DNA of 64,000 nucleotides. Origin: Melioribacter sp. (GTDB lineage: Bacteria; Bacteroidota; Ignavibacteria; Ignavibacteriales; Melioribacteraceae). Position 1 is the first letter of the stretch. Each line of letters begins with the position of its first letter. The stretch covers positions 172,587 through 236,586 of the forward strand of contig DYHW01000001.1 of NCBI GenBank assembly GCA_020723965.1, read 5' to 3'. Shown in pieces: positions 26,091-35,274 of the stretch. The notes below the pieces were generated by a model that saw only the letters and a program-made list of their open reading frames with translations, had not been told where the DNA came from and made no database searches. The position numbers and the translations under genes were made by a program.

Positions 26091-28070
26091 TCATTTTTTC
26101 AACACACCATTTAGTTGCTGCATTAAATTTTGCGCGCCCGGATAGTTTTGATCTTTACTCAACACTTTTGAAATTACATCGTAGCTTTGCTTGTATTCTT
26201 TATTTAACGCATAAGCGCCGGCAAGATTGTAAAGAGTTTGCAGATCGTCCGGGTCGTATTTAGCGCTCTCTTCTAAATATTTTATTGCAGGTTGAACCTT
26301 GCCGTTATTCAAATTTATAGAGCCAAGCCACTTTGCGCTGAATGCATTCGGCTCAATCTGATATCTTTTTAACAATATTTTATAAGCTTTTTCAAATTCG
26401 TCGGCTTTCATAAACTTGAATGCTACTTCATCTAATAGTTTGTAAAACTCAACAATCACTGGATATTGATAGAGCAGTATTTCCATATGCTGCAAAAAAC
26501 CGTCTAAGTTTTTCTGCTTTAAATATTTTTCTGCAGCTTTTTGATGTGCTTCTGTCCAAGTGATCTCATCATTCATAAATTTGAATGCGAGAGAATCTTC
26601 AAATGTTTTCGGCTTAAGCAGTTGATTGAACGGAATTTTATTCATCGGGGCTATATATGGCCAGTCGTTCTTTAATATTTTTATTCGATACTCAGCCATT
26701 GTAGAGTCTATCTTAGAAAACAGAAAGCTTGCAAGAGTAGCAGAATCTTGTTTCTCAAAAGGAATTGCAGCGGAGCTTTTTGGCAGGAAATTCTTATCGA
26801 TCATTTTTTCAAAGAACGCTTTTCCCATCAATTGAAAACCGCGTAGTGTTGGATGAAGATGGTCTGTCATTAGGTTATTGCCTACAATACCGTTTGGACT
26901 TTCAGCATTGAAAAGAGAATCGAGTTTTACAATAGGAATAAGATATTCCTTTCCCAATTTGTTTACAAGCCGGTTTATTTCTTCAGGAGCGCGGAAGCGG
27001 AGCGCATCCAAATCTTTTGCCAGTTGAAAAAGCTGCAATGCTATTTTATAATCGCCGTTCTTGTAACTGGCTTGTGCATCTACAAATACTTTTTTTGCCT
27101 GCGGGTACTTTTTTGTTTGAGTAGAAATGAACGGCGCTTGATCTTTTAGGTTGCTTGCAAGCGTTCCGATAATGAGTGGGACATTTGCAGCTTGAATCTG
27201 CTTAATTACATCTCGCACGTTACTTTCAAACTGATCTATGCCGGCACGATAACTTTCAGAATCGAGCTCAATTGTTTGTTCCTTTGCCATTCTCGACATC
27301 AATGTTCCGCTTTTTTTTTGCTGATCGGAATTAGAAATCAATTCGCTGAACCATTGAATGAAGTTCCGGAGAAGCTGCGTGATCTTAAATTTGTTCAGAT
27401 ACAAAAACGAATTAGTAAAAGCGCGCGAAGAACCGATCGATTCCATTGAACCGACCCCAAGCGCGCCGTAATATTCATTGTGCCCGGTGTAGATCAAGAT
27501 CAAATCAGGTTTATGCTCAAGAACCCCGGGAATAAAATCACGAATTGTGTAACTGTTCACTGCAGTGAGCCCGATGTTTATAACTTCTATTTTATTGTTC
27601 GGATAGGCAAGTTCCAACCTTTTACGAATGTAACGAGAAAAGGAACCCAGCGGCATATAAGGATATCCAGCGGCGCTGCTTTCGCCTAAAACAAAAACAC
27701 GAAACGAATTTGGAGCTTTAGCAGAATCAAAAACATCTTCGATAGATGAAGGAATGTTCTTAACATTTGTAAAATATCTTCTTGCAACATTTGCATTAAG
27801 AATTATTTTTCCTTCTGTAGCGGGTGTCCACATCGATAGATCTTCGCCGTAATCAAAAAATCGCAAACCAATTTCGAGCAGAACAAAAAACAAAATTGGT
27901 ATAGCAGTGAGAATAACGTAAAAGTAGAAAGGAGTCTTCCCCTTAATATTCTCGTCAAATAATTTCTGAACTTCTTCAACTGGTATGTTCAATTCCTTAG
28001 CTATTTTTTCTGCGCTTAATTTTGGTCTGTTCATCGCAATAAATTTAATCTGCTTTTTTGAGAGAGCCAC
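26091..28070 (-). CDS. Membrane-anchored SGNH/GDSL hydrolase with TPR C-terminus
   Basis: A 659-residue protein. The N-terminus has a small helix-turn-helix-like segment (KLSAEKIAKELNIPVEEVQK) and one membrane helix (YFYVILTAIPILFFVLLEIG). The SGNH hydrolase fold shows block I VFVLGESSAAGYP (nucleophile Ser near residue 130), block III TGHNEYYGALG and block V DHLHPT (catalytic Asp/His near residue 403). The C-terminal 150 residues are TPR-like (FEKAYKILLKRYQIEPNAFSAKWLGS). Such anchored SGNH proteins often acylate or deacylate cell-surface glycans; the substrate is unknown. The start is GTG at 28070, with an ATG at 28034 as alternative. It is divergent from a DUF5989 gene, a common neighbour of SGNH proteins. 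Confidence 0.85.
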   Translation of the reverse strand: MALSKKQIKFIAMNRPKLSAEKIAKELNIPVEEVQKLFDENIKGKTPFYFYVILTAIPILFFVLLEIGLRFFDYGEDLSMWTPATEGKIILNANVARRYFTNVKNIPSSIEDVFDSAKAPNSFRVFVLGESSAAGYPYMPLGSFSRYIRKRLELAYPNNKIEVINIGLTAVNSYTIRDFIPGVLEHKPDLILIYTGHNEYYGALGVGSMESIGSSRAFTNSFLYLNKFKITQLLRNFIQWFSELISNSDQQKKSGTLMSRMAKEQTIELDSESYRAGIDQFESNVRDVIKQIQAANVPLIIGTLASNLKDQAPFISTQTKKYPQAKKVFVDAQASYKNGDYKIALQLFQLAKDLDALRFRAPEEINRLVNKLGKEYLIPIVKLDSLFNAESPNGIVGNNLMTDHLHPTLRGFQLMGKAFFEKMIDKNFLPKSSAAIPFEKQDSATLASFLFSKIDSTMAEYRIKILKNDWPYIAPMNKIPFNQLLKPKTFEDSLAFKFMNDEITWTEAHQKAAEKYLKQKNLDGFLQHMEILLYQYPVIVEFYKLLDEVAFKFMKADEFEKAYKILLKRYQIEPNAFSAKWLGSINLNNGKVQPAIKYLEESAKYDPDDLQTLYNLAGAYALNKEYKQSYDVISKVLSKDQNYPGAQNLMQQLNGVLKK

Positions 28071-28129
28071 AATATACCCGCTTAATTTTTGGCGAAAAAT
28101 AATTAAAAAAGTTGAAGCGAGGAAGGTTC

Positions 28130-28158
28130 TTGACAGAAAATGATTTTATGCTTAGACT
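28130..28158 (+). promoter_or_regulatory. Candidate sigma-70-type promoter upstream of DUF5989
   Basis: TTGACA at 28130-28135, a 17-base spacer and TAGACT at 28153-28158, about 105 bases before the small membrane-protein gene. A good match to the general consensus, but promoter rules in this lineage can differ. Confidence 0.4.
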
Positions 28159-28262
28159 TTGCCCGTGAATAAACGCCTCTCTCCATTTCTTGCCAAATGG
28201 GAGATAGTAAAAACTTTGGCGGCGTATTGAAAAGAATAAAGGAATTTCATTGGGAAAAATAG

Positions 28263-28421
28263 ATGAGTAAACTTACAACTCTCGGTCAACTATGGACTTT
28301 TCTACGCGAAAGAAAAAAATGGTGGCTTATGCCAATTATTTTCTTTTTAATTCTTCTCGGCGGATTGATTGTTCTTACTAAAGGGTCAGCGCTTGCGCCC
28401 TTTATTTATGCGGTTTTTTAG
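28263..28421 (+). CDS. DUF5989 family small membrane protein
   Basis: A 52-residue protein beginning MSKLTTLGQLWTFLRERKKW and ending GSALAPFIYAVF, with a single membrane helix between (LMPIIFFLILLGGLIVL). The RERKKWW motif before the helix and the SALAPFIY end are the DUF5989 signature. Members sit next to carbamoyltransferase and SGNH genes and have no known function; here the SGNH gene is divergent and no carbamoyltransferase is in the window. The remaining intergenic sequence to 28526 holds only a degenerate ATCTGCATAATCCGC-type repeat. Confidence 0.85.
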   Translation: MSKLTTLGQLWTFLRERKKWWLMPIIFFLILLGGLIVLTKGSALAPFIYAVF

Positions 28422-28526
28422 TATAGAACAAAGATGAGGCGGACCGCCTGACGCGCAAGTTTAACAAATCAACACAAATTAAATCTGCAAAAATCCGTCT
28501 GATCTGCATAATCCGCGCACCTTTCT

Positions 28527-30371
28527 TTATTTTAGAATCATTACTTGATACGGTTCTAATTGAAGAACAAATTTGTTTTGGTTCATCATAACTTTATAGC
28601 CGCTCATTAGATCAATAAATGATTTTTTTCCGCTCAGAAATTTTTCTTTTTCGAAGCATACTTTATTAGATAAGAAATTATTGTTTACAATGACAAAGAT
28701 CTTTTTGCCGTTGAGTTCGCGTTTGTAAGCAAGAATTTTTTTTGTTTCATCAAGAAGAAAGAACTGGATATCGCCGAGTGATAAAGCTTTATTTTCTTTA
28801 CGGATCGAGATTATTTTTTGATAGAATCTAAAAAGATCTTCATCATAGACTACTTCATCATTAGCACGTAAATTGCCAAACGGGTGAGATGTTTCCGAAT
28901 CATATTTTAGTTCTTTCCAAACCATCGGTTTGCGGCAGTCGGGGTCATCGCCGCCCCACATTCCAACTTCATCGCCGTAATAAATATGCGGCACGCCCGG
29001 AAGCGTGAATTGCATCGCAACCATTAGCTTTTGTTTTTTCATTTCTTCATCGTTTGGTTTGCGAACATCAAAATCTTTGTTTTGTGCAGGGTTGGCAGCG
29101 TGGTCATACCAAATATCAGGGTTAACAATCATTGAAGCTAATCTTTCTGTGTCATGACTTCCCAGCAAATTCATTAGCGCGTAATAATTTACTTTACCGT
29201 AATCTTTGAAAAGCGTGGTTAGTGAATCTACAAATCCGCGCGGACCGATCGGTTCTTTTTTATTTACAACAAAATTTTTAAGAGCGCGCGTAAACCTGTA
29301 ATTCATCACTGCATCAAATTGATCTCCTTGAAGCCATGGCGCCGCATTCATCATTTTATAATTCTGCCAATCATCCCACCAGATCTCTCCAACAATATAC
29401 GCGTTTGGATTTATCTCTTTTACCCAAGAACGAAATACTTTCCAGAAATTGTGATTCACCATTTCAGCAACATCAAGCCGCCAGCCGTCAATTCCGTCGG
29501 AAGGATCACCATCGCCGTTAGGATCCATCCATCGTTTTACATTGGCATGAATGTGTTCGCGGGGTCCGCTTACAATTCCGGTTTCGTCTTCACGAATTTC
29601 CGGAAGGTCTTTAACCCCAAGCCAGCCGGCATAATCAAATTCATTTTCTGTTGTGTTTGGATCGTCCCAGCTTTTTATTGTAAACCAGTCTTTGTATTTA
29701 GAATTCTGCTGATTTTTCACAATATCCTGAAAAGCCCAAAAAGTTGTTCCTGTGTGGTTGAAAACTCCGTCTATAATAATTTTTATTCCACGCTTATGGC
29801 ATTCATCGATAAGTTTAAGAAAAAGTTTATCAGCCGTAGTCCATTTCCAAGTAGAAGGATCAGCGGGATTTTCTTCAGCCCATATTTCTTTATCTTTTTT
29901 TGGATTCGGACCGAAGTTGTTGTCGATGTGATGATACATTGCCGCATCGTATTTATGAAGCGAAGGAGATTCAAATAAAGGATTGAAATAAATTGCAGTG
30001 ATGCCAAGTTCTTTTAAATAATCAAGTTTATCAATCACGCCTTGAATATCTCCTCCATATCTGCGGTTTCCGGCATTCCAATAAAAATCTTTTTCATTTA
30101 CTTTTTCCCATGGCTGTAGTTTATACCAGTCGCTGGTCCAAGGATGAATTTTCCACCCTTCATTTTGAAAATAAGGCCACGAACCTTTCAGGTCGTCAAT
30201 CTGCGGATCATTTAATTTGTCAGCATTGGCAAATCGTTCCGGAAAAATTTGATACCACACAGCTTCCTTTGCCCATTTGGGAACGAGTGGAATTATTTGT
30301 CCAAAGTTTTGAGCTGTTAGCGCGAATAAGTGAAAAATTAGATTACATAAAAAAACTTTTTGTAATTTCAT
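28527..30371 (-). CDS. Secreted GH13 alpha-amylase / cyclomaltodextrinase-like enzyme
   Basis: A 614-residue glycoside hydrolase family 13 protein with an N-terminal signal region (VFLCNLIFHLFALTAQ) and VWYQIFPERFANAD, typical of neopullulanase/alpha-amylase start regions. The four conserved regions are visible: DGVFNHTG, GWRLDVAEM (nucleophile Asp near residue 301), VGEIWW (acid/base Glu near 328) and LLGSHD (Asp near 405). A C-terminal beta-domain follows. It should hydrolyse alpha-1,4-glucans or maltodextrins in the periplasm or outside. The ATG has GAGG upstream. It has no T9SS tail, unlike the GH18 protein at 35275. Possible partner of the glycan-binding-like operon 16649-26010. Confidence 0.92.
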   Translation of the reverse strand: MKLQKVFLCNLIFHLFALTAQNFGQIIPLVPKWAKEAVWYQIFPERFANADKLNDPQIDDLKGSWPYFQNEGWKIHPWTSDWYKLQPWEKVNEKDFYWNAGNRRYGGDIQGVIDKLDYLKELGITAIYFNPLFESPSLHKYDAAMYHHIDNNFGPNPKKDKEIWAEENPADPSTWKWTTADKLFLKLIDECHKRGIKIIIDGVFNHTGTTFWAFQDIVKNQQNSKYKDWFTIKSWDDPNTTENEFDYAGWLGVKDLPEIREDETGIVSGPREHIHANVKRWMDPNGDGDPSDGIDGWRLDVAEMVNHNFWKVFRSWVKEINPNAYIVGEIWWDDWQNYKMMNAAPWLQGDQFDAVMNYRFTRALKNFVVNKKEPIGPRGFVDSLTTLFKDYGKVNYYALMNLLGSHDTERLASMIVNPDIWYDHAANPAQNKDFDVRKPNDEEMKKQKLMVAMQFTLPGVPHIYYGDEVGMWGGDDPDCRKPMVWKELKYDSETSHPFGNLRANDEVVYDEDLFRFYQKIISIRKENKALSLGDIQFFLLDETKKILAYKRELNGKKIFVIVNNNFLSNKVCFEKEKFLSGKKSFIDLMSGYKVMMNQNKFVLQLEPYQVMILK

Positions 30372-30511
30372 TTCAACCTCAAAATCAACTATTGTAGAGC
30401 GAAATATATTTATCTTTTTTATCTAATGAATGAAAAAAGTAGATGGAGAATTAAAGAGATTTTTGTTATTGTTGTAACCGTTTTTTGAAAGTTTTAATTT
30501 GTTTTAGAAAT

Positions 30512-30620
30512 GGAGAGTTGGCAGAGTCCCCGCGAAGCGGGGTAAAGGTTGCTTGTCCCGCTTTGCGGGAAATGCGGCGGTCTTGAAAACCGTTATTGAT
30601 GCAGATTGAAATTTAGACTT
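30512..30620 (+). pseudogene. Decayed tRNA-Ser copy 1 with palindromes in the D-loop
   Basis: It starts exactly like the intact tRNA (GGAGAGTTGGCAGAGT) and resumes at TGCGGCGGTCTTGAAAACCG (complete anticodon arm). Between them, about 45 bases with two hairpins, CCCCGCGAAGCGGGG and CCCGCTTTGCGGG, replace the D-loop. The copy ends after the anticodon arm in TGATGCAGATTGAAATTTAG, so it lacks T-arm and acceptor 3' strand. Confidence 0.85.
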
Positions 30621-30713
30621 GGAGAGTAGTCAGAGTGGTTTGGCAAAGCCATCCCTATGGGAGAATGCTGCGGTAATGAAAAGGGTTAATGATGCAGATT
30701 GAAATTTAGACTT
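30621..30713 (+). pseudogene. Decayed tRNA-Ser copy 2 with palindromes in the D-loop
   Basis: GGAGAGTAGTCAGAGTGGTT is followed by TGGCAAAGCCATCCCTATGG (two small hairpins), then a mutated anticodon region (CTGCGGTAATGAAAAGGG) and the same TGATGCAGATTGAAATTTAG end as copy 1. It is more diverged than copy 1 but interrupted at the same place. Confidence 0.8.
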
Positions 30714-30800
30714 GGAGAGTTGGCAGAGTGGTTGAATGCGGCGGTCTTGAAAACCGTTAAGGATGCAAGTCCTTCCGGGGTTCGAATCCCTGACTCTCCG
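30714..30800 (+). tRNA. tRNA-Ser (TGA)
   Basis: An 87-nt class II tRNA: acceptor GGAGAGT paired with ACTCTCC, anticodon loop CTTGAAA (anticodon TGA), long variable arm GGATGCAAGTCC, T-arm CGGGG TTCGAAT CCCTG, discriminator G. CCA is not encoded. Two decayed copies precede it in tandem and an intrinsic terminator follows. Confidence 0.97.
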
Positions 30801-30816
30801 CTATTAAAAAGTAATT

Positions 30817-30847
30817 AGCCCTAAATCACTAGATTTAGGGCTTTTTC
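30817..30847 (+). terminator. Intrinsic terminator of tRNA-Ser
   Basis: Hairpin AGCCCTAAATC/GATTTAGGGCT followed by TTTTTC. The rest of the gap to 31207 is AT-rich with no gene that I can support; it should contain the promoter of the receptor gene at 31208. Confidence 0.9.
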
Positions 30848-31207
30848 GTTTTAAAGTCTCTCTCTGCTTACACCTAGTAATTTGGAATATCAACACGAAA
30901 CAAGTTTCAAGAATTACATATCATTATCCTTACTTATAATTTCAAATAGACCTGTGTTGAAAATATCTTCATTCTAATATGGAATCATTAACAAATTAAG
31001 CATTTTTAATTTAGATGAGGTTTTGAATAGGTATAGCTAATGTTGGACGTAATAACAGTTATAATCAATATTGCTTCTTACAACTTTTGAAAAAAAATCT
31101 CTTAAAAAAAATTTTTTAGAAAAAAGGAACCTCTCCTACTTTTGAGACATCTAAGTTAAACCATTTTGTAGTTTTATTTGTTTAATTACATAAAAGAAAA
31201 GGAGAAT

Positions 31208-33781
31208 ATGAAATACTCAACCATTTACCGGCTATTCGTTATAGTTTTTTCCCTCTTCATCAGTTTAGAAACTACAGCACAGAATCAAAATCAAATGCAA
31301 AGAAGAAGCGATCCTTCTCAATTCCAACCTATTGGAAAAATTTTCGGCAAAGTAATAGATTCTCAAACTAATCAACCGATCGAATATGGCAATGTTGTTC
31401 TCTTTAGAATGAGGGATACTGTTATTGCAAACGGTACTGTTAGCAATAGCAAAGGGGAGTTCGTTTTGGAGAAATTATTGCCTGGACGTTATTTCTTAAA
31501 AATTTCATACATGGGCTATGCAACAAAAAGATTTGACTCTTTAGCCGTATTGCCTAACCGTGCAGAAATAGATCTTGGAGTTGTTAAACTTAATACCAAA
31601 AGTATAAATCTTAGCGATGTTGTTGTTAAAGCCGAAAGGGAAGCGTTGAATTACAACTTAGATAAAAAAGTATATAATGTTGATAATAACATGGCTAACT
31701 CAGGCGGAACCGCAGTTGATATTATGCAGCACATTCCATCTGTAACTGTAGATGCAGATGGCGCTGTAGCTGTCCGCGGAAACAGCAATATCAACGTTTT
31801 GGTTGACGGTAAGCCTGCGGCTTTAGCTGGATTTACCGGTTCGGATGTTTTGGCGCAAATTCCCGCAAGTTCGATTGAAAGTATCGAGTTAGTTACTAAT
31901 CCTTCGGCAAGATACGACCCTGAAGGTACGGCTGGAATTATAAATGTGATACTAAAAAAGAAATCAAATCTTGGTGTTAACGGAACTGTAATGGCAAATG
32001 CTGGAACAAGAGGAAGATATAATACTTCTCTTAATATGAATTTACGCGGAGAAGATTTCAATTTGTTTTCTTCTTATGATGCGCGAATATTTAACATGAA
32101 CAGCGGCAGTACAACTCTTCAAACATCGACATTCGGCAATAAATCTTCTATTCTTGATCAATATTCTGATATAAAAAATAAGATGATCAATCACAGCATC
32201 AATATTGGCGGAGATTATTATTTAGCAGAGAAAGAATTCGTAACTCTTTCGGCTCAATTCAGATTTGGCAATTTTAATAGTCTTAGCAATATCAGTAATC
32301 TAAATTATGATGGCAGCCGTCTTCTTGAGACTCAATTTAACAGAGTAAGCGACGGAGAAAGAAATAACAATTCCGGCAGTTACACTTTGAGTTATAAAAA
32401 ATCATTTGAAACGAAGACGCAAGAATTAACTGCAGATGTGATGTATACAACAAGTTCCATGAATAATGAAGCTGATATTACTCAAACTTATTTTGTCCCC
32501 GTGTTTATTCCTGAATCTATACAAAAATCTCTTTCTCAAAACTCAAATAAAACGTGGCTTATTCAATCGAACTATATTCAGCCGTTGGGAAATTTGGGAA
32601 GGTTAGAAGGCGGATTCAGAAGCCAAATAAAAGATCTTACTATGTCTAACAGCTATTTGAATTATAATCGCATCACGCAAGGATGGGTGGCAAGTGGTCT
32701 TTCAAATAATGATTATAATTACAAAGAGCAGGTTCATGCTTTATATGGAATTTATTCAAACAATTTCGGCAGCTTTACTTTTCAATCAGGAATAAGAGCA
32801 GAACAAGTATTCGTGAAAGGAACAATTCTTTCGACAAACCAAACTTATGAAAGCAATTATTTTGATCTTTATCCTACGGTTCATCTACGCTATAGTTTTA
32901 GCGACCTTGACGAAATTCAATTAAGTTACAGCAGAAGAATTGATAGACCTCAGAATCGTCAGCTTAATCCATACGAAGACCGCTCGGATTCATTGAATAT
33001 TTTTAAGGGGAATCCGAATTTGAAACCGCAATACCATAATTCAGTTGAGCTTGGTTATACTAAGACAATAGGAAAAACTTACCTTGTTTCTAATTTATTC
33101 TATAGAAAGAATACTAATCTTATTAGCACAATCAGCACTCTTCGTCCAAACGGCGTTACTTACTCTACCTTTGAAAACGTTTCTAAAGGAGAATCATACG
33201 GGCTTGAATTTATTGCAACACAACCAATAAACGATTGGTGGAGAATGAATGGAAATGTCTCTTTCTTTAACAATAAAATTGATGATTTAGGAACACTTGG
33301 CGGAACAAGAGAAAGTAAAAGTTGGTTAGCGCGCATGAGCTCTACAATGACAATATCGGACGGCTTTGTTTTGCAATTTATGTTTTTCTATTCGTCTCCA
33401 ACAATTCTGCTCTCAATGGGAAGTTTTGGCGGATATACAGGAGGCGGAAGAGGAGATGGTGGAGGCATGGGCGGCGGCGGAATTTTTTACAGCGGAGCTA
33501 CCGCGCAATCAAAAATGAAAGAACAATATTCTATGGATGTTATGATGAGAAAAGAATTTATGGATGGTCGTCTTACTATAACGCTCCGTTTATCAGATGT
33601 TTTCAACACTCGGAACTTTAATACAGAAACTACTGGATTAAACTTTTACACGAACAACAGAAGAAAGATAGACTCGCGTATGGCGTTCCTTGGCATTTCT
33701 TATCGTCTTTTTGATACTAAAAGTAGAATGCAGGATCAAGAAAGACAGAGAAGACTTGAAGAAGGTTATGATGAACTATAA
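31208..33781 (+). CDS. TonB-dependent receptor-like outer-membrane beta-barrel protein
   Basis: An 857-residue protein starting at the ATG after AAAGGAGAAT, with signal peptide MKYSTIYRLFVIVFSLFI…TTAQ. A CarboxypepD_reg-like domain (GKVIDSQTNQPIEYGNVVLF…GYATKRFDS) precedes a plug (MQHIPSVTVDADGAVAVRGN, NVLVDGKPAAL, SARYDPEGTAGIINVIL) and a barrel of the outer-membrane protein beta-barrel type (OMP_b-brl_3), with SYSRRIDRPQNRQLNPYEDRSD and GNPNLKPQ. A Gly-rich loop (GGYTGGGRGDGGGMGGGG) lies near the C-terminus. It appears monocistronic, ending at a strong terminator. Ligand unknown. Confidence 0.9.
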   Translation: MKYSTIYRLFVIVFSLFISLETTAQNQNQMQRRSDPSQFQPIGKIFGKVIDSQTNQPIEYGNVVLFRMRDTVIANGTVSNSKGEFVLEKLLPGRYFLKISYMGYATKRFDSLAVLPNRAEIDLGVVKLNTKSINLSDVVVKAEREALNYNLDKKVYNVDNNMANSGGTAVDIMQHIPSVTVDADGAVAVRGNSNINVLVDGKPAALAGFTGSDVLAQIPASSIESIELVTNPSARYDPEGTAGIINVILKKKSNLGVNGTVMANAGTRGRYNTSLNMNLRGEDFNLFSSYDARIFNMNSGSTTLQTSTFGNKSSILDQYSDIKNKMINHSINIGGDYYLAEKEFVTLSAQFRFGNFNSLSNISNLNYDGSRLLETQFNRVSDGERNNNSGSYTLSYKKSFETKTQELTADVMYTTSSMNNEADITQTYFVPVFIPESIQKSLSQNSNKTWLIQSNYIQPLGNLGRLEGGFRSQIKDLTMSNSYLNYNRITQGWVASGLSNNDYNYKEQVHALYGIYSNNFGSFTFQSGIRAEQVFVKGTILSTNQTYESNYFDLYPTVHLRYSFSDLDEIQLSYSRRIDRPQNRQLNPYEDRSDSLNIFKGNPNLKPQYHNSVELGYTKTIGKTYLVSNLFYRKNTNLISTISTLRPNGVTYSTFENVSKGESYGLEFIATQPINDWWRMNGNVSFFNNKIDDLGTLGGTRESKSWLARMSSTMTISDGFVLQFMFFYSSPTILLSMGSFGGYTGGGRGDGGGMGGGGIFYSGATAQSKMKEQYSMDVMMRKEFMDGRLTITLRLSDVFNTRNFNTETTGLNFYTNNRRKIDSRMAFLGISYRLFDTKSRMQDQERQRRLEEGYDEL

Positions 33782-33806
33782 TCAAGCTTTTTAATAATAA
33801 ATTTTG

Positions 33807-33838
33807 ACCCCCAAAGGTAATACCAATGGGGGTTTTTC
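33807..33838 (+). terminator. Intrinsic terminator after the TonB-receptor-like gene
   Basis: Hairpin ACCCCCAAAGGTAATACC… closing with AATGGGGGT and a TTTTTC tract, 25 bases after the stop codon. Confidence 0.88.
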
Positions 33839-34057
33839 TTTTCTTCAACATTATTCTAAAATTTTCTAATTAGTTAGATTGTAAATGCTTCGAAAAAAGT
33901 TGGTATGAAAGATATTTTGTTGTCAATCCTTTATATATCAATCTAAGTTCTTTGGCATGAATGCAACAAAAACTTAAATAGGTATATTCTTGTTCCACAA
34001 TTGGCTGGCAAAACATTATATTTAAAAGCAGATTAAGATAGTAACACAGAGCTTTGT

Positions 34058-35179
34058 ATGAAGATCATTTTGAAAGAAGTAAAAACTAAAGCCGATCTGA
34101 AAAGATTTGTAAAATTTCCATTTACACTTTACAAAAAAAATAAATTTTGGGTGCCCCCTTTAATTATTGATGAACTCAAAACACTTAGCAAAGATAAAAA
34201 CCCGGCATCCGATTTTTGTGAATCAAAATATTGGCTTGCTTACAAAGATGATAAGATAATTGGAAGAATTGCCGGAATAATAAATCATAAATACAACGAA
34301 AAATGGGGACAAAAGTTTGCCCGATTCGGCTGGATCGATTTTATTGACGATATAGAAGTTTCAAAAAATTTGATGGATGAATTTGTGAATTGGGCTAAAG
34401 CAAAAGGAATGAATAATGTTCACGGACCGCTTGGTTTTACTGACTTAGACGGCGAAGGATTATTGATTGAAGGGTTTGACGAGTTAAGCACTTTTGGATC
34501 TATTTACAATTATCCTTATTACAAAGAGCATATTGAAAAACTTGGTTTTGAAAAAGATGTTGATTGGGTCGAATTTTCTGTAAGTCTTACTTCTACAATT
34601 CCTGAGAAAGTTTCTCGAATTGCCAATACTGTTGCTGAAAGAAATAATTTGTGCCTTTTAAAAGTGAAAAAAGCAAAAGAAATGCTCCCTTTTGCAAGAG
34701 ATATTTTTTATCTGATTAACGATGCCTATAAAGATCTTTACGGGTTTGTTGAATTAACCGACCGGCAAATAGATATGTATATTAAACAGTATTTCGGATT
34801 TATTAAGCCGGACTACGTTCCTATTATTCTTGATAGCAATAACAAAATTGCAGCATTTGGAATTACTATGCCTTCTCTTTCATTAGCAATGCAAAAATGT
34901 AACGGAAGACTCTTTCCATTTGGGTTCATTCATCTATTAAAGGCGTTGAAAAACAATCCCAACGTTGACCTTTATTTAACAGCCGTGCGCCCTGATTTAC
35001 AAAACAAAGGAGTAAATGCAATGTTGATGAATGAAACAAACAATGTTTTCATTAGAAACAAAATTCAAAAAGTGGAAACAAACAGAGAACTTGAAGGGAA
35101 TTCCAAAATTCAAGCTCAATGGAGATTTTACGAAAACAGACTGCACAAACGAAGAAGATGTTACAAAAAATCAATATAA
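34058..35179 (+). CDS. GNAT-like acyltransferase family protein
   Basis: A 373-residue cytoplasmic protein of a family found widely in Bacteroidota and annotated only as N-acetyltransferase-like. Visible features are an N-terminal FVKFPFTLYKKNKFWVPPL, a conserved HGPLGFTDLDGEGLLIEGFD and NYPYYKEHIEKLGFEKDVDW, and a C-terminal GNAT-like region with VDLYLTAVRPDLQNKGVNAM, where the usual acyl-CoA loop (R/Q-x-x-G-x-G/A) would lie. No signal peptide. The substrate cannot be inferred from the neighbours. Confidence 0.7.
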   Translation: MKIILKEVKTKADLKRFVKFPFTLYKKNKFWVPPLIIDELKTLSKDKNPASDFCESKYWLAYKDDKIIGRIAGIINHKYNEKWGQKFARFGWIDFIDDIEVSKNLMDEFVNWAKAKGMNNVHGPLGFTDLDGEGLLIEGFDELSTFGSIYNYPYYKEHIEKLGFEKDVDWVEFSVSLTSTIPEKVSRIANTVAERNNLCLLKVKKAKEMLPFARDIFYLINDAYKDLYGFVELTDRQIDMYIKQYFGFIKPDYVPIILDSNNKIAAFGITMPSLSLAMQKCNGRLFPFGFIHLLKALKNNPNVDLYLTAVRPDLQNKGVNAMLMNETNNVFIRNKIQKVETNRELEGNSKIQAQWRFYENRLHKRRRCYKKSI

Positions 35180-35274
35180 ATAAGAAAGACATTCTTGCAA
35201 GCGTTTTTTATTTCTGTTCAGCTAAATACTAAAATGTTATTTTACGTCTGTATAAAGAAAATTCCTAGAATCGG

